Shown here: in pieces, positions 45,088 through 53,564 of the stretch
Numbering within the stretch: the first letter of the stretch is position 1
Layout of the letters: every line of letters starts with the position of its first letter
Source: Sphingopyxis sp. JAI128
Lineage (GTDB): Bacteria > Pseudomonadota > Alphaproteobacteria > Sphingomonadales > Sphingomonadaceae
DNA length: 64,000 bases
Assembly (NCBI RefSeq): GCF_014207235.1
Contig: NZ_JACHDA010000005.1
Coordinates: 62,001-126,000 of the forward strand
Reading direction: 5' to 3'
The notes under the pieces: generated by a model
What the model saw: the letters and a program-made list of their open reading frames with translations, nothing else
Database searches by the model: none
Told to the model about the DNA's origin: nothing
Program-made: the position numbers and the translations under genes

Positions 45088-46074
45088 CTAGTGCGATGGA
45101 GAATTCTGCTGGCGCACCAGAACGAGGTCGTTTCCGCGGCGCACGACCTCGCCATTGAAGGCTTGAGCGGCAGCGCCTGCAAAGGCTTGCGCATCGCCAA
45201 GCTTGAACACGCCCACAAATTCCGCCCGCGCGAGGGTGGGATCGTCGATCACCACGCGAAGGCTCGAATAACGATTAACTTCCGCGGCCGCTGCGCCGAG
45301 CTGCTGGCCGTTGAAAACGAGCATACCGTTGCGCCAGGCGATCCGGCGTTCGACGTCGGCTGGATCGAGGACAGCCTTGCGCGGCCCGGTGGTGGCCGAC
45401 ACGAATTGTTCGTTGCGGCGCACATAACGCGGCTGGGTCGAGCCGCTCGCCTTGCCGCCGACAGCAACGACACCTTCCTCGACGGTCACCTCGACGCCAT
45501 CGTCCTCGATACCGACGATAAATTCAGTCCCTACCGCACGGACATCGAGCCCTTCGGCACTGACCACAAACGGGCGCTCCTTGTTATGGGCGACCTCGAA
45601 CGACGCCTCGCCGCGACGGAGAATGACGCGCCGGATGTCCTCTTCATATCGGATCTGCACCGCCGAATTGCCGTTGAGCGTCAGGACCGATCCGTCGTCG
45701 AGCGCGATCCGGCGCACCTCGCCGCGGTCGGTCGATATCCGCCCGGCCAGATGATCGTAAGCCGCAGTGCCCGCGAAAGCTGCCAGCGCGACCGATGCGG
45801 CCATCGCATAGCGCCGCCAGGGGCGCTGGCGAACGGGTTCGGGAACCTCCCGCACCGTTCCGCTGTCGAGCGCGGCGACCCGGTCGATATCGAGCCAGAT
45901 CGCCTGCGCGCGAACATAGGCCCCCAGGTGGCGACTGTCGGTCTCAAGCCATGCGTCGAGCTGTCGCTGTTCGGCGCTGCCCAGCGGGCGCTCGGCCGAT
46001 CGAACCACCCAGGCTGTCGCCTGGGCGTCGACGTCAGCCCCATTTCCAGAACCTGCGCTCACGCTGTCTTCCAT
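45088..46074 (-). CDS. FecR family anti-sigma factor / regulator
   Basis: This 328-residue inner-membrane regulator has a cytoplasmic N-terminal part (DAQATAWVVRSAERPLGSAEQRQLDAWLETDSRHLGAYVRAQ, the FecR N-terminal family), one membrane helix near residues 90-106 and a periplasmic FecR domain (RRIALDDGSVLTLNGNSAVQ, RVILRRGEASFEVAHNKERPF). A C-terminal DUF4974-like domain closes it. It transmits the signal from the receptor STN domain to the sigma factor. Its 5' end overlaps the sigma gene by 41 bases, so the two are co-expressed. Confidence 0.92.
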   Translation of the reverse strand: MEDSVSAGSGNGADVDAQATAWVVRSAERPLGSAEQRQLDAWLETDSRHLGAYVRAQAIWLDIDRVAALDSGTVREVPEPVRQRPWRRYAMAASVALAAFAGTAAYDHLAGRISTDRGEVRRIALDDGSVLTLNGNSAVQIRYEEDIRRVILRRGEASFEVAHNKERPFVVSAEGLDVRAVGTEFIVGIEDDGVEVTVEEGVVAVGGKASGSTQPRYVRRNEQFVSATTGPRKAVLDPADVERRIAWRNGMLVFNGQQLGAAAAEVNRYSSLRVVIDDPTLARAEFVGVFKLGDAQAFAGAAAQAFNGEVVRRGNDLVLVRQQNSPSH

Positions 46075-46603
46075 CCTGCGCGCCGCCTGGCGCTTCCTTC
46101 ATTGCGTCGGAAACGAGCCGAAGCGCCTTGGAGAGATGCTTCTCAACCGTGCTTTCGGCTATTCCCATATGTTCGGCGATCCGACGCTGCGAAAAGTCCT
46201 GGAACTTCTTCAACTCGAACGCCTGTCGGCATTTTGGCGGCAGCGTCTGCAATATTTCGTGCAGGCGCGCCAGTTCTTCCTGTCCGCTGAGACGCCGGTG
46301 AACGCTCATCTCTTCGTCAATGATGTTCAGCGAGTCCAAATCCGCCACAAAATCGATCGCGACGATACGCGAGCGGCGAAGATGCTCGCCGACAATATGG
46401 CGCGCGGTTACGAAGAGATAGGCTCGCGCGTTGCGGATCGTCTCGGGATCGCCGGTCCAGAGCCGCGCGTAAGCCTCCTGCACCACTTCATCGACATCGC
46501 AGGACCCGAGACCGCGAACCCGCGCCGCGAGCCACTTGCGCAAGTCGGGCTCGTGCGGAAGCACCTCGCGTGCAAACCAGCGGAGTTGGGCCTGACGATC
46601 CAT
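46034..46603 (-). CDS. ECF sigma factor, FecI-like
   Basis: This 189-residue RNA polymerase sigma factor has region 2 (DVDEVVQEAYARLWTGDPETIRNARAYLFVTARHIVGEHLRR) and region 4 (LHEILQTLPPKCRQAFELKKFQDFSQRRIAEHMGIAESTVEKHLSKAL). The order sigma-fecR-receptor is the classic FecIR surface-signalling arrangement. I infer that it recognises the GGCGGATTT/TCGT motif found six times in the surrounding 30 kb. Upstream the DNA is unusually AT-rich, with no copy of that motif, so sigma itself may be made from another promoter. Confidence 0.92.
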   Translation of the reverse strand: MDRQAQLRWFAREVLPHEPDLRKWLAARVRGLGSCDVDEVVQEAYARLWTGDPETIRNARAYLFVTARHIVGEHLRRSRIVAIDFVADLDSLNIIDEEMSVHRRLSGQEELARLHEILQTLPPKCRQAFELKKFQDFSQRRIAEHMGIAESTVEKHLSKALRLVSDAMKEAPGGAQDGRQRERRFWKWG

Positions 46604-46640
46604 GTCGGCATGGCATCAGCATTCGGATTTCAGGTCAAGA

Positions 46641-46666
46641 AAAAATGACAACTCCGTGACATTTTT
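46641..46666 (-). terminator. AT-rich hairpin between hypothetical gene and sigma gene
   Basis: AAAAATG and CATTTTT pair across a 12-base centre with one further partial pair, followed on the minus strand by T residues. It lies after the gene ending at 46747 and before the sigma start at 46603. It is weak because the stem is AT-rich. Confidence 0.35.
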
Positions 46667-46746
46667 CTTTTATATTCAATTTGTTAGAAGGCAACACAAA
46701 GCGGTCCGGGAGCCGCGTCCCGGCCGGCGCGCAGAGATGGGGAAGC

Positions 46747-47472
46747 CTATTGCGTGATGCGCTTGACGACCCTCCCCGCCGTGTCGAGGAACTCGATGCT
46801 CGGCTCACCGTCCGCGCCGACCTTGAGGAGCAGCCGGGGTCTGCCGCTCTTGTCGGCAAGCCGAACGATCGCGTCGTCGGTCGTCTTGCCGGCGAAGACG
46901 CGCTCGGCCCCCGCCCCGCCGTTCGCCATGGCATAGGCGCGCATTTCGTCGCGGATGCGGGTCCGCCCGACCTCGTCGGATGCCGCCGCAGCGCGCGCGC
47001 TCATTTCCATGAGCGGCTTGATCGACCAGTCGGGGCGGTCCCAGACGCGCAGCCCGGCGGTGCGTTTCCCGTCCGCCTCGCTATACTGGATGCCGACGGT
47101 CTGGTCCTGCTTGTACTGGTCGAACATCAGCGAACCGGAGGCGCGGCGGTTTTCGCCCACCGTCTTGCTGCCGAAGGTCAGCCCGCCGACCTCGTCGCCC
47201 TCATCGTTGAAGAAGAGCATCCCGCCGCCGTCGCGGCTATGGTGTTTATATTCCCTGCCCTCCATGAACAGGCCAGGGAAGCGATCAGAATTGGCTAGGA
47301 CGAGGCGATATTTGCCATCGGGTTCGACGATGTTGATCCGCTTGACGCTGATTTCGTCGAACGCCGCCTTTTGCGGTCCGCTGTCGGCCATCACGAGCGC
47401 CGTCGGTGCCGCGGCTCCCATGACAAACCCGGCCGCCACGAGCGCGAGACGCCTTCCCCCGAATTCGACCAT
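46747..47472 (-). CDS. secreted hypothetical protein, paralogue of 26955-27677
   Basis: This 241-residue protein has an N-terminal membrane segment (residues 8-28). It shares the layout of its paralogue: AAFDEISVKRINIVEPDGKYRLVLAN, GGGMLFFNDEGDEVGGLTFG, LMFDQYKQDQTVGI, and a C-terminal SIEFLDTAGRVVKRI. The start follows GGAGAGGG, 11 bases after the esterase stop, so it is co-transcribed with that gene. The function is unknown. Two copies in one locus, both beside hydrolases, suggest an accessory role in the same process. Confidence 0.75.
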   Translation of the reverse strand: MVEFGGRRLALVAAGFVMGAAAPTALVMADSGPQKAAFDEISVKRINIVEPDGKYRLVLANSDRFPGLFMEGREYKHHSRDGGGMLFFNDEGDEVGGLTFGSKTVGENRRASGSLMFDQYKQDQTVGIQYSEADGKRTAGLRVWDRPDWSIKPLMEMSARAAAASDEVGRTRIRDEMRAYAMANGGAGAERVFAGKTTDDAIVRLADKSGRPRLLLKVGADGEPSIEFLDTAGRVVKRITQ

Positions 47473-47483
47473 CTGCCCTCTCC

Positions 47484-49181
47484 TCAGTAGTTCCATTGAT
47501 CGACCGCTGCCCCCTCGGGGGCATTCTTCCGGACGTGCGCGGCAACTTCGCGCACGACGCCGGCCCAGTCGGTGTGGTGCCAGTTATGCCCCTTTTTCGG
47601 CCGCCCATATTCGAAGCGGATCGGATAATCGCTGCCCGCGACCCCGGCGATCATGTCCTCGAACCGGTAGACCGCGAGGTTGAGGTAGAAATCGTCCATC
47701 TCGCCCGCGAAGAAATTGAGCTTGCCGCGAAGCTTCGGACCGAGGGTCGCCCAGTTGTCACGGGTATAGGCCGACAGGTCGAAGCCCTTCTCGCGCATGT
47801 ACCTCGCGACATCCTTGTTGATGACGCCCGTCCTGTAATCGAACAGCATGACGGGATAGCCCTCGGGGCCGACCGGGCCGTGCGTCGCCTGCCAGATGCC
47901 GAGTTGATAGCCGGAGCGGCCTTTCGAGCCGAGCATCGCCTCAAGTGCTGCGAGGGTTCGCAGGTCGACGAGCGGCTGGCCTTCGCGGCTGCGACGGAAC
48001 GGCTTCTCCTTCGTGATCCAGTCGTTGATCTTCAAGGTGAACATATTGTCCTCCTTGTAGATGTCGGTGAGCTGGTAGCGGGTAAAGTCGATGGGGTCGG
48101 GGTTGAACACCCATGCGCCGCCGAACAGGTCGGGATAGTGGAGCTGCAGTGCGAGCGCCTCCCAGCCGCCAGTCGAAGCGCCCTCGACGATACGGCCGTA
48201 GGGCTGGTCGACCAGGCGGAACCTCTTTTCGAGATAGGGCATCAGCTCCTTGGTGATCGCGTCGCCCCAGGGACCGTTATTGGCCGAATTCAGGGCATAG
48301 GATTCGACGAAATAGGGTCCCGGCGTCTCGAGCGTGATCGCGGCCATGCGCGGAAAATCGTCGCCGTTCCACGCCTGGTAGAATTGATATCCGGTTTTCA
48401 CATTGGCATCGGCAGCGGCGCGGCGCGCGGCCTCGCTATCGCCCGCCGGGTCGGTGTCGAAATTGAACGACCCGCCGAAATGCCCGTAGGTGTAGATGGC
48501 GGGATAGCGCGCGTCCGGATGCTTGTCGAAGTCCTTGGGAAGCAGCACTTCGGCGCCGATATACATTGGCATCCCCCAGAAATCCGACAGCAGCTTGCTC
48601 TTGATGCGAACGCGCCTGATCCACGGTGTATCGGCTTCGCGGGCGATCGGTCCGATCGTCTCGGTGAGCGCCAGCGCCACAGGCGCATTGGCAGAGGGGT
48701 CGAGTCGGACGTCGGCAGGCCTGCTGTAGGGATTGCCCGGAAACAGCGGCGCGATAACGCGCTGGTCGCTCATCGGCACCCAGACGGTATGCCCGTCGGC
48801 GCGCTTCGCCTTCTTGTAAGGGATCAGCACCGCCTGGACGCGATAGTCGCCGGCCGGGAGACTATCGAGCCCGAACGGAAAGCCGTCCGACGTGGCATCG
48901 AGGGTAACGGTTGCGCCGGGCCTGAGATTCTCGACGTCCATGCCGAAGGCCGGCGGGCCGTTCATGCCGATCATTTCCCGCGGCTCGGCGCGCACCGGCG
49001 ACCCCTCCTCAGCGCGGCGGGTCGTCACGACGATCAGGCGGCCGGTGACGGGTTCGCTCGCGGCGGACTTTGGCAGAGTCACCGAAAAGCTGATCTGCGC
49101 GGCAAGAGGGCCGGCGAATGCGAACGCGGCCGCCGCAAGGCTCCAGCGCAGCAGCGGCCTGACAAGCTTCGAAATCCCCAT
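47484..49181 (-). CDS. secreted esterase-like alpha/beta hydrolase
   Basis: This 565-residue protein has a signal peptide (to about residue 28). An N-terminal beta-rich region of about 200 residues (PVTGRLIVVTTRRAEEG, LPAGDYRVQAVLIPYKKAKR) precedes an esterase domain in which EGASTGGWEALALQ holds the catalytic Ser. RPKKGHNWHHTDWAG near the end supplies His. The start follows GGGGGA. A GGCGGATTT-ATCGTT motif lies 32 bases upstream of the ATG. It leads a two-gene unit with the secreted hypothetical gene. It may cleave an ester or amide in the imported compound. Confidence 0.8.
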   Translation of the reverse strand: MGISKLVRPLLRWSLAAAAFAFAGPLAAQISFSVTLPKSAASEPVTGRLIVVTTRRAEEGSPVRAEPREMIGMNGPPAFGMDVENLRPGATVTLDATSDGFPFGLDSLPAGDYRVQAVLIPYKKAKRADGHTVWVPMSDQRVIAPLFPGNPYSRPADVRLDPSANAPVALALTETIGPIAREADTPWIRRVRIKSKLLSDFWGMPMYIGAEVLLPKDFDKHPDARYPAIYTYGHFGGSFNFDTDPAGDSEAARRAAADANVKTGYQFYQAWNGDDFPRMAAITLETPGPYFVESYALNSANNGPWGDAITKELMPYLEKRFRLVDQPYGRIVEGASTGGWEALALQLHYPDLFGGAWVFNPDPIDFTRYQLTDIYKEDNMFTLKINDWITKEKPFRRSREGQPLVDLRTLAALEAMLGSKGRSGYQLGIWQATHGPVGPEGYPVMLFDYRTGVINKDVARYMREKGFDLSAYTRDNWATLGPKLRGKLNFFAGEMDDFYLNLAVYRFEDMIAGVAGSDYPIRFEYGRPKKGHNWHHTDWAGVVREVAAHVRKNAPEGAAVDQWNY

Positions 49182-49212
49182 TTCAGTCCCCCGAATATTC
49201 GTCTCCGCCATT

Positions 49213-49240
49213 AACGATGGGCGGGGTCGGAAAATCCGCC
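49213..49240 (-). promoter_or_regulatory. ECF-type promoter motif before the esterase
   Basis: On the minus strand GGCGGATTT is followed 14 bases later by ATCGTT. It ends 31 bases before the esterase ATG at 49181 and matches the other copies in sequence, orientation and spacing. Confidence 0.65.
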
Positions 49241-49303
49241 ACTGGGCAGGAGCCGGCCCGGTTTCGAGGACGGACAAGCGCGGCATGACCCGGCACCACC
49301 GTG

Positions 49304-49810
49304 TCAGCCCAGGTCCACTTCGGTGGATGCATTTTCTAGGAGAGCGAGAAGATGGTCGACGGCTCCCTCCAGATCGTCCGCTTCGAACCGACGCTCCTCG
49401 CCGCTGCCTTCGAAACCGCGTCGGGCGCCGTGGTTGACCATCGGAAGCACGTGCAGAATATCCTTCTCGAGGGTGACGTCGACCAGCACGGCCCTGGCCA
49501 TAAACGCCTTGTGGCTTTTCAAGCCCGCCGCCGCGACGACAGGCCCGAAATCAAAAGCGTCGCGGTGCGGTGTCGCCATGATCCGGCCCGATGCGGCGAG
49601 CGCCTCCTCGATCGCACCGATCATGGCTTCGCGGCCGATCGGCCAGTCGAACGCGGCAGGCGGACCTGCGAGAAAAAATCCGGCCTTCGTCAGGAGCTGC
49701 GGGCAGAGGACAAGGCGGTCCGCGACGCGATAGACCGAGGCGGAACGGATGGTCGCAAGCTCGCGCAACCGGCGGTGCCACGCGAGCCTTGCAGCAAGGA
49801 ACCGGAACAT
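49304..49810 (-). CDS. hypothetical protein
   Basis: This 168-residue protein has no family I can name and no signal peptide. It looks soluble and mixed alpha/beta, with a basic N-terminus (FRFLAARLAWHRRLREL) and an acidic C-terminal helix. A middle stretch, AMIGAIEEALAASGRIMATPHRDAFDFGPVVAAAGLKSHKAF, resembles small immunity-type or stress proteins only vaguely. The start codon and reading frame are plausible from codon use. It lies between the esterase and the ECF42 sigma genes on the same strand. Confidence 0.55.
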   Translation of the reverse strand: MFRFLAARLAWHRRLRELATIRSASVYRVADRLVLCPQLLTKAGFFLAGPPAAFDWPIGREAMIGAIEEALAASGRIMATPHRDAFDFGPVVAAAGLKSHKAFMARAVLVDVTLEKDILHVLPMVNHGARRGFEGSGEERRFEADDLEGAVDHLLALLENASTEVDLG

Positions 49811-49920
49811 GGGCGGACCTTTCGGGTGAATGCGGGCTCACGGGCGTTTATCGCAGCGCTCGGCACACTTCCCGTATCAAAAGGTAACAGCGCCATTCGG
49901 CGCAGGAGTTCGGGGGCCAG

Positions 49921-51153
49921 CTACAGTTGATCGACATAGGCCCTGATCTGGGCGGCTTCAGCGGCGCTTTCGGCAAGTCCAAGCGCGCGTCGATAGGCCG
50001 CCGCGGCTTCATCGCTTCGCCCCAGCGCTGCCTGCAGTTGGCCGAGCACCACATGATAAGGAAAATAGCCGTCAAGCGCCGTCGCAAGGGGCTCGGCTTG
50101 GGCAAGCGCTTCGCCCGGGCCCCGCGACCGCCAGATCGCCACGGCATGATTGAGGGCGACGACGGGAGTGGGCCACATGTCCTCGAGCACCCGGTACAGG
50201 CCTTCGATCTGGTCCCAGCGCGTGTCGGCGAAGGTGGGCGCGCGGGCGTGCATGGCCGCGATTGCTGCCTGCAGCTGATACGGGCCCGGCTTCCCCATGC
50301 GAAAGGCGCGATCGGTTAGCATGATTGCCTCGACTATCCCCGGGCGATCCCAGCGGCCGCGGTCCTGCGCCTCGAGGAGAACCACACCGCCGGCGGCGTC
50401 GAAGCGGGCATCCCGCCGCGAATCCTGCAGCAAAAGGAGAGCGGCGAGGCCCAAGACCTCGGGCTCTTCGGGGAAGAGGTCGAGGAGGAGCCGGGACAGC
50501 CGGATCGCCTCGTTGCAGAGCGGGCGGGCCCGCGCTGCCTCGTGCGAGGCGGCTGCATATCCCTTGGTGAACAGAAGATAGATCATCGATGCGACAGCGC
50601 CCAGCCGTTCGGCGCGGAGCGCGGGCGAAGGCGGTTCGAAGCGGATGTCGGCCTTTGCAACGGCGCGCTTCGCGCGGGTGATGCGCTGCTCCATTGCCGC
50701 CTCGCTGACGAGGAAGGCGCTCGCGATATCGGCAACGGAGAGTCCGCAGACGATGCGGAGCGCCAGCGCGATCTGCTGCGTCGCCGCGAGATCCTTGTGG
50801 CAGCAAATGAAGAGCAGCCGCAGCATGTCGTCGCCATAGGCGGCTTCGTCGAGAACGCCTGCGATGTCGTCTTCGGCATCGCCCTGCGGCGCCGCGATAT
50901 CTGCGGGCAGCGAGGTTTCGCGAAGCGCACGCCGCACGGTGTCGATGCCGGCATTGGCGCCGACGCGAACGAGCCACGCCGTGGGATCGCGCGGCGTCCC
51001 CTGCTCGGCCCAGTGGCGAAGCGCGCGGAGGCACGCCTCCTGGAAAGCCTCCTCCGCCGCCTCGACGCTGCCGAGACGGCGAAGAAGCGCCGCCATTGCG
51101 CGCGGCCGCGCGGTCCGCAGCGTGGTGTCGATCCAGTTCGGGTCCGGGTTCAT
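49921..51153 (-). CDS. ECF42-type RNA polymerase sigma factor
   Basis: This is a 410-residue ECF sigma factor with a long C-terminal extension. Region 2 covers residues 20-80 (AMAALLRRLGSVEAAEEAFQEACLRALRHW), and region 4 is at about 120-170 (LALRIVCGLSVADIASAFLVSEAAMEQRITRAKRAV). A DUF6596/TPR-like tail follows (LLDLFPEEPEVLGLAALLLLQDSRR). This layout defines the group often called ECF42, which is coupled with DGPF/YCII proteins; here such a gene lies immediately upstream. The signal is unknown. Confidence 0.9.
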   Translation of the reverse strand: MNPDPNWIDTTLRTARPRAMAALLRRLGSVEAAEEAFQEACLRALRHWAEQGTPRDPTAWLVRVGANAGIDTVRRALRETSLPADIAAPQGDAEDDIAGVLDEAAYGDDMLRLLFICCHKDLAATQQIALALRIVCGLSVADIASAFLVSEAAMEQRITRAKRAVAKADIRFEPPSPALRAERLGAVASMIYLLFTKGYAAASHEAARARPLCNEAIRLSRLLLDLFPEEPEVLGLAALLLLQDSRRDARFDAAGGVVLLEAQDRGRWDRPGIVEAIMLTDRAFRMGKPGPYQLQAAIAAMHARAPTFADTRWDQIEGLYRVLEDMWPTPVVALNHAVAIWRSRGPGEALAQAEPLATALDGYFPYHVVLGQLQAALGRSDEAAAAYRRALGLAESAAEAAQIRAYVDQL

Positions 51154-51192
51154 CTTGGTCTCACTGACGATCGATCCGCGCAGGCGGAAGGC

Positions 51193-51630
51193 TCACATGT
51201 AGCGGCCGTGCTGCTGCTCGATATCGCGGGTCAGCTGTTCCGACTGGGCGTCGATCTCGGGGGTCGAGACCTCGGCAAAGTCTTCCATGCCGAAAAGCGG
51301 CCGGATTTCGAGATCAGAATCTGACATCTGCGGATTGGGACAGCGCTTTGCCCATTCGATCGCCTCTTCCATCGAGGCCACCTCCCAGATCCAGAAGCCC
51401 GCGACGAGTTCGCTCGTTTCGGCAAAAGGGCCGTCGGTGACGGTGCGGTTCTCGCCCGAGAAGTGCACACGAGCACCTTGCGAAGAAGGCTTGAGGCCCT
51501 CCCCTGCGATCATCACGCCCGCCTTCACCAGCTCCTCATTATAGTTCATCATCGCAGCGAGCAGTTCGGGCTGGGGCATCAGCCCCGCTTCGCTGTTCTT
51601 GTCGGCCTTGACCAATACCATGACACGCAT
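51193..51630 (-). CDS. YCII-related DGPF-domain protein
   Basis: This 145-residue protein is of the YCII/DGPF family. It has the start MRVMVLVKADKNSEAG, the eponymous motif TVTDGPFAET and the strand GFWIWEVASMEEAIEWAKRCP. The start ATG follows AGGAG. It sits 40 bases upstream of the ECF42-type sigma gene in the same direction, the usual arrangement; the sigma often drives such genes. The biochemical role is not established. Confidence 0.9.
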   Translation of the reverse strand: MRVMVLVKADKNSEAGLMPQPELLAAMMNYNEELVKAGVMIAGEGLKPSSQGARVHFSGENRTVTDGPFAETSELVAGFWIWEVASMEEAIEWAKRCPNPQMSDSDLEIRPLFGMEDFAEVSTPEIDAQSEQLTRDIEQQHGRYM

Positions 51631-51730
51631 TGTTTTTCTCCTGATCGAGGGGTTGCGGCACAAGGACGTGCGAGCATGCCCCGATCCGACATCGCCGAAG
51701 AAAAAAATTCAAGACCCCCGATCACCTCCC

Positions 51731-52526
51731 CTAACTCGAACCATCGCGCAGCAGATTCCGCCACCCGCTCGTGGTCATGCGCCGCGCCTCGCGAACGAGC
51801 CGCCGAACCCGCGAGCGCAGCGAGTCCGACGCGATCCGCCAATCGGACGCTATCCTTTCCTCCCCGAAAAGCGTGGCGGCAATATCGCGCTGGGAGGCCC
51901 CGTCATGCAGCGCGTCGGCGACCCGCAGCACGTCGATGAGACGTTCGATCCGCCGTTCGCGCGGGAAAAGCGCAGGAGGGAAGCGCCCTGTGCGCAGCAC
52001 GCCTGCAAGTCTCCGTAAGGGCGCGAGTCGGGTCTCGACGTCGCGGGCAAGCACGCCGTCGAGCCTGTAGCGGAGAAGGATTGGCCGTCCGGCCGCGAGG
52101 CTGCCCTCCTCGATATCGAGGCGGAGATGCCGGTATCCGTCCGACAGGACTGCGTGCTCGCGTCCGTCCGCCCCGCCGACGATCGTCGGCCAGCGTACGA
52201 CACGCTCCACGTCGAAGCGGTCGCTGTCCTCGGCATCCGCCCGCACGGCTGCAACCCGCAGCGCCGTGCCGTCGACGCGGGCATGCCAGATCAGCCGCGC
52301 ATCGGGTGAGGCACGGGCCGGATCTTCAGCGAAAGTGCAGCCCCCATGCGAGCGGGCCGACGTCGCCGCTGCCGTGACGGGTTGCTTCGCTCGCTGACGT
52401 GTACCAGGCCACATAGCCGGGATCGCGGCGCAGCCATTCCCACCGCATCCCCGCCCGGTCGATCCCCGAAAGCCGCCGGTACGGCGCGGGATCGCGCCAG
52501 TCGGGCCGAAGGGCGCGCGGACCCAT
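51731..52526 (-). pseudogene. DUF6499-DUF2285 protein, frameshifted
   Basis: The N-terminal piece (52326-52526, starting MGPRALRPDWRDPAPYRRLSGIDRAGMRW) matches the DUF6499 N-terminal domain and ends LAWGLHFR at a TGA. The C-terminal piece, in a different frame from about 52335, continues AEDPARASPDARLIWHA and carries the DUF2285 region to RMTTSGWRNLLRDGSS. Removing one T from the TTT near 52335 rejoins them. Such proteins are associated with mobile or plasmid regions in alphaproteobacteria. Either the gene is broken or the base is a sequence error. Confidence 0.65.
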
Positions 52527-52733
52527 TCAGCAGCGCCGGCCGGCCCGCGCGGCTGCTCGCAAAATCTCTGATAACGCGAGCTTGTTTCCCGAAGCGGACG
52601 GGATATGATCGTGCCCGGTTCCAGTGTGCGGGCGCTGCGGATATGGAAAGCCGCGCCGCGGCCCGCACTGGCAGGAAAGGACGATTGCGAGGAGAGCGGC
52701 GGCTTGAGACGCTGCCTCGCGTCGGGTTCGCGC

Positions 52734-53486
52734 ATGAGAGACATGCGTGGCGAGATCGAGTGGTTCCTCGGCGCCATCGCTCTTGCCGGCAATATCGACG
52801 CGCTCGCGATGCTGCTCGGCGAGATGACGGCGAGGATGGGTTTCGGCCATTATGCGCTCACTCATCATGCCAACCCGCTCGACCGGCCGCGCGCGATGAT
52901 CCGCGTCCATAATTACCCCGAGGCCTGGGTCGACTATTTCGACCGCAACCGCCTCGGACTTTCCGACCCGGTTCACCGCGCGAGCCATCATATGGTCGCG
53001 GGGTTTCGCTGGAACGTCGTGCCCGACCTCATCGAGATGACGCCCGGAGATCACAGGCTTTTCGACCTCGCCCATGACCATGGCCTCGCCGACGGCTTCA
53101 CGGTGCCCGCGAACATCATTGGCGAGGCGACAGGCTCCTGCAGCTTTGCGACGGGTCCGGGCTGCGACTTTCCCCATGACGCCATTCACTGGGCACAGCT
53201 GGCAGGTGTCGGCGCGTTCGAGGCGGCACGCCGGATCTGGCGCGCACGGAGCGGGCCGCCGCCGCCGCGGCCACAGCTGACCGACCGCCAGCGCGACTGC
53301 CTGATCTGGGCGGCGCGGGGCAAGACGGCGTGGGAAAGCTCGCGCATCCTCGGCATCAGCGAAGAAACGGTGGTACGTCACCTCAAGCAGGCCCGCGAAC
53401 GCTATGGGGTCGAGAAGCAGACATCATTGCTGATCCGTGCGCTGTTCGATGGAATTATCAGCTTCTCCGACATCTTCGGGCATTGA
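52734..53486 (+). CDS. LuxR family quorum-sensing regulator
   Basis: This 250-residue LuxR-type regulator has an N-terminal autoinducer-binding domain (residues 5-160) with the ligand-pocket stretch YPEAWVDYFDRNRLGLSDPVHRAS and WxxYF/DP residues conserved in the family. The C-terminal GerE helix-turn-helix is at about 180-240 (LTDRQRDCLIWAARGKTAWESSRILGISEETVVRHL). The ATG at 52734 was chosen; a TTG at 52704 with a good GGAG site and an ATG at 52743 are alternatives. luxI follows 78 bases downstream, so the pair is the likely signal system of the region. Confidence 0.9.
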   Translation: MRDMRGEIEWFLGAIALAGNIDALAMLLGEMTARMGFGHYALTHHANPLDRPRAMIRVHNYPEAWVDYFDRNRLGLSDPVHRASHHMVAGFRWNVVPDLIEMTPGDHRLFDLAHDHGLADGFTVPANIIGEATGSCSFATGPGCDFPHDAIHWAQLAGVGAFEAARRIWRARSGPPPPRPQLTDRQRDCLIWAARGKTAWESSRILGISEETVVRHLKQARERYGVEKQTSLLIRALFDGIISFSDIFGH

Positions 53487-53531
53487 TATGCCCATTTCTG
53501 GGAATAGCGCCGTCTCGCAGTCGCTCCGACC

Positions 53532-53556
53532 CTCCCGTGCACACACACGACGGGAG
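53532..53556 (+). promoter_or_regulatory. hairpin covering the luxI ribosome site
   Basis: CTCCCGT and ACGGGAG form a perfect 7-base stem around an 11-base loop, followed by TTTT and then the luxI ATG at 53565. The 3' arm is the only good Shine-Dalgarno for luxI. It could be a terminator or a translational switch. Confidence 0.5.
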
Positions 53557-53564
53557 TTTTCCGA

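Noticed and set aside
45080..45094. CACTAGTG palindrome beside the receptor promoter as an operator
   Set aside because: It is formed by the fecR stop codon and adjoining bases, only eight bases long, and not found at the other motif sites.
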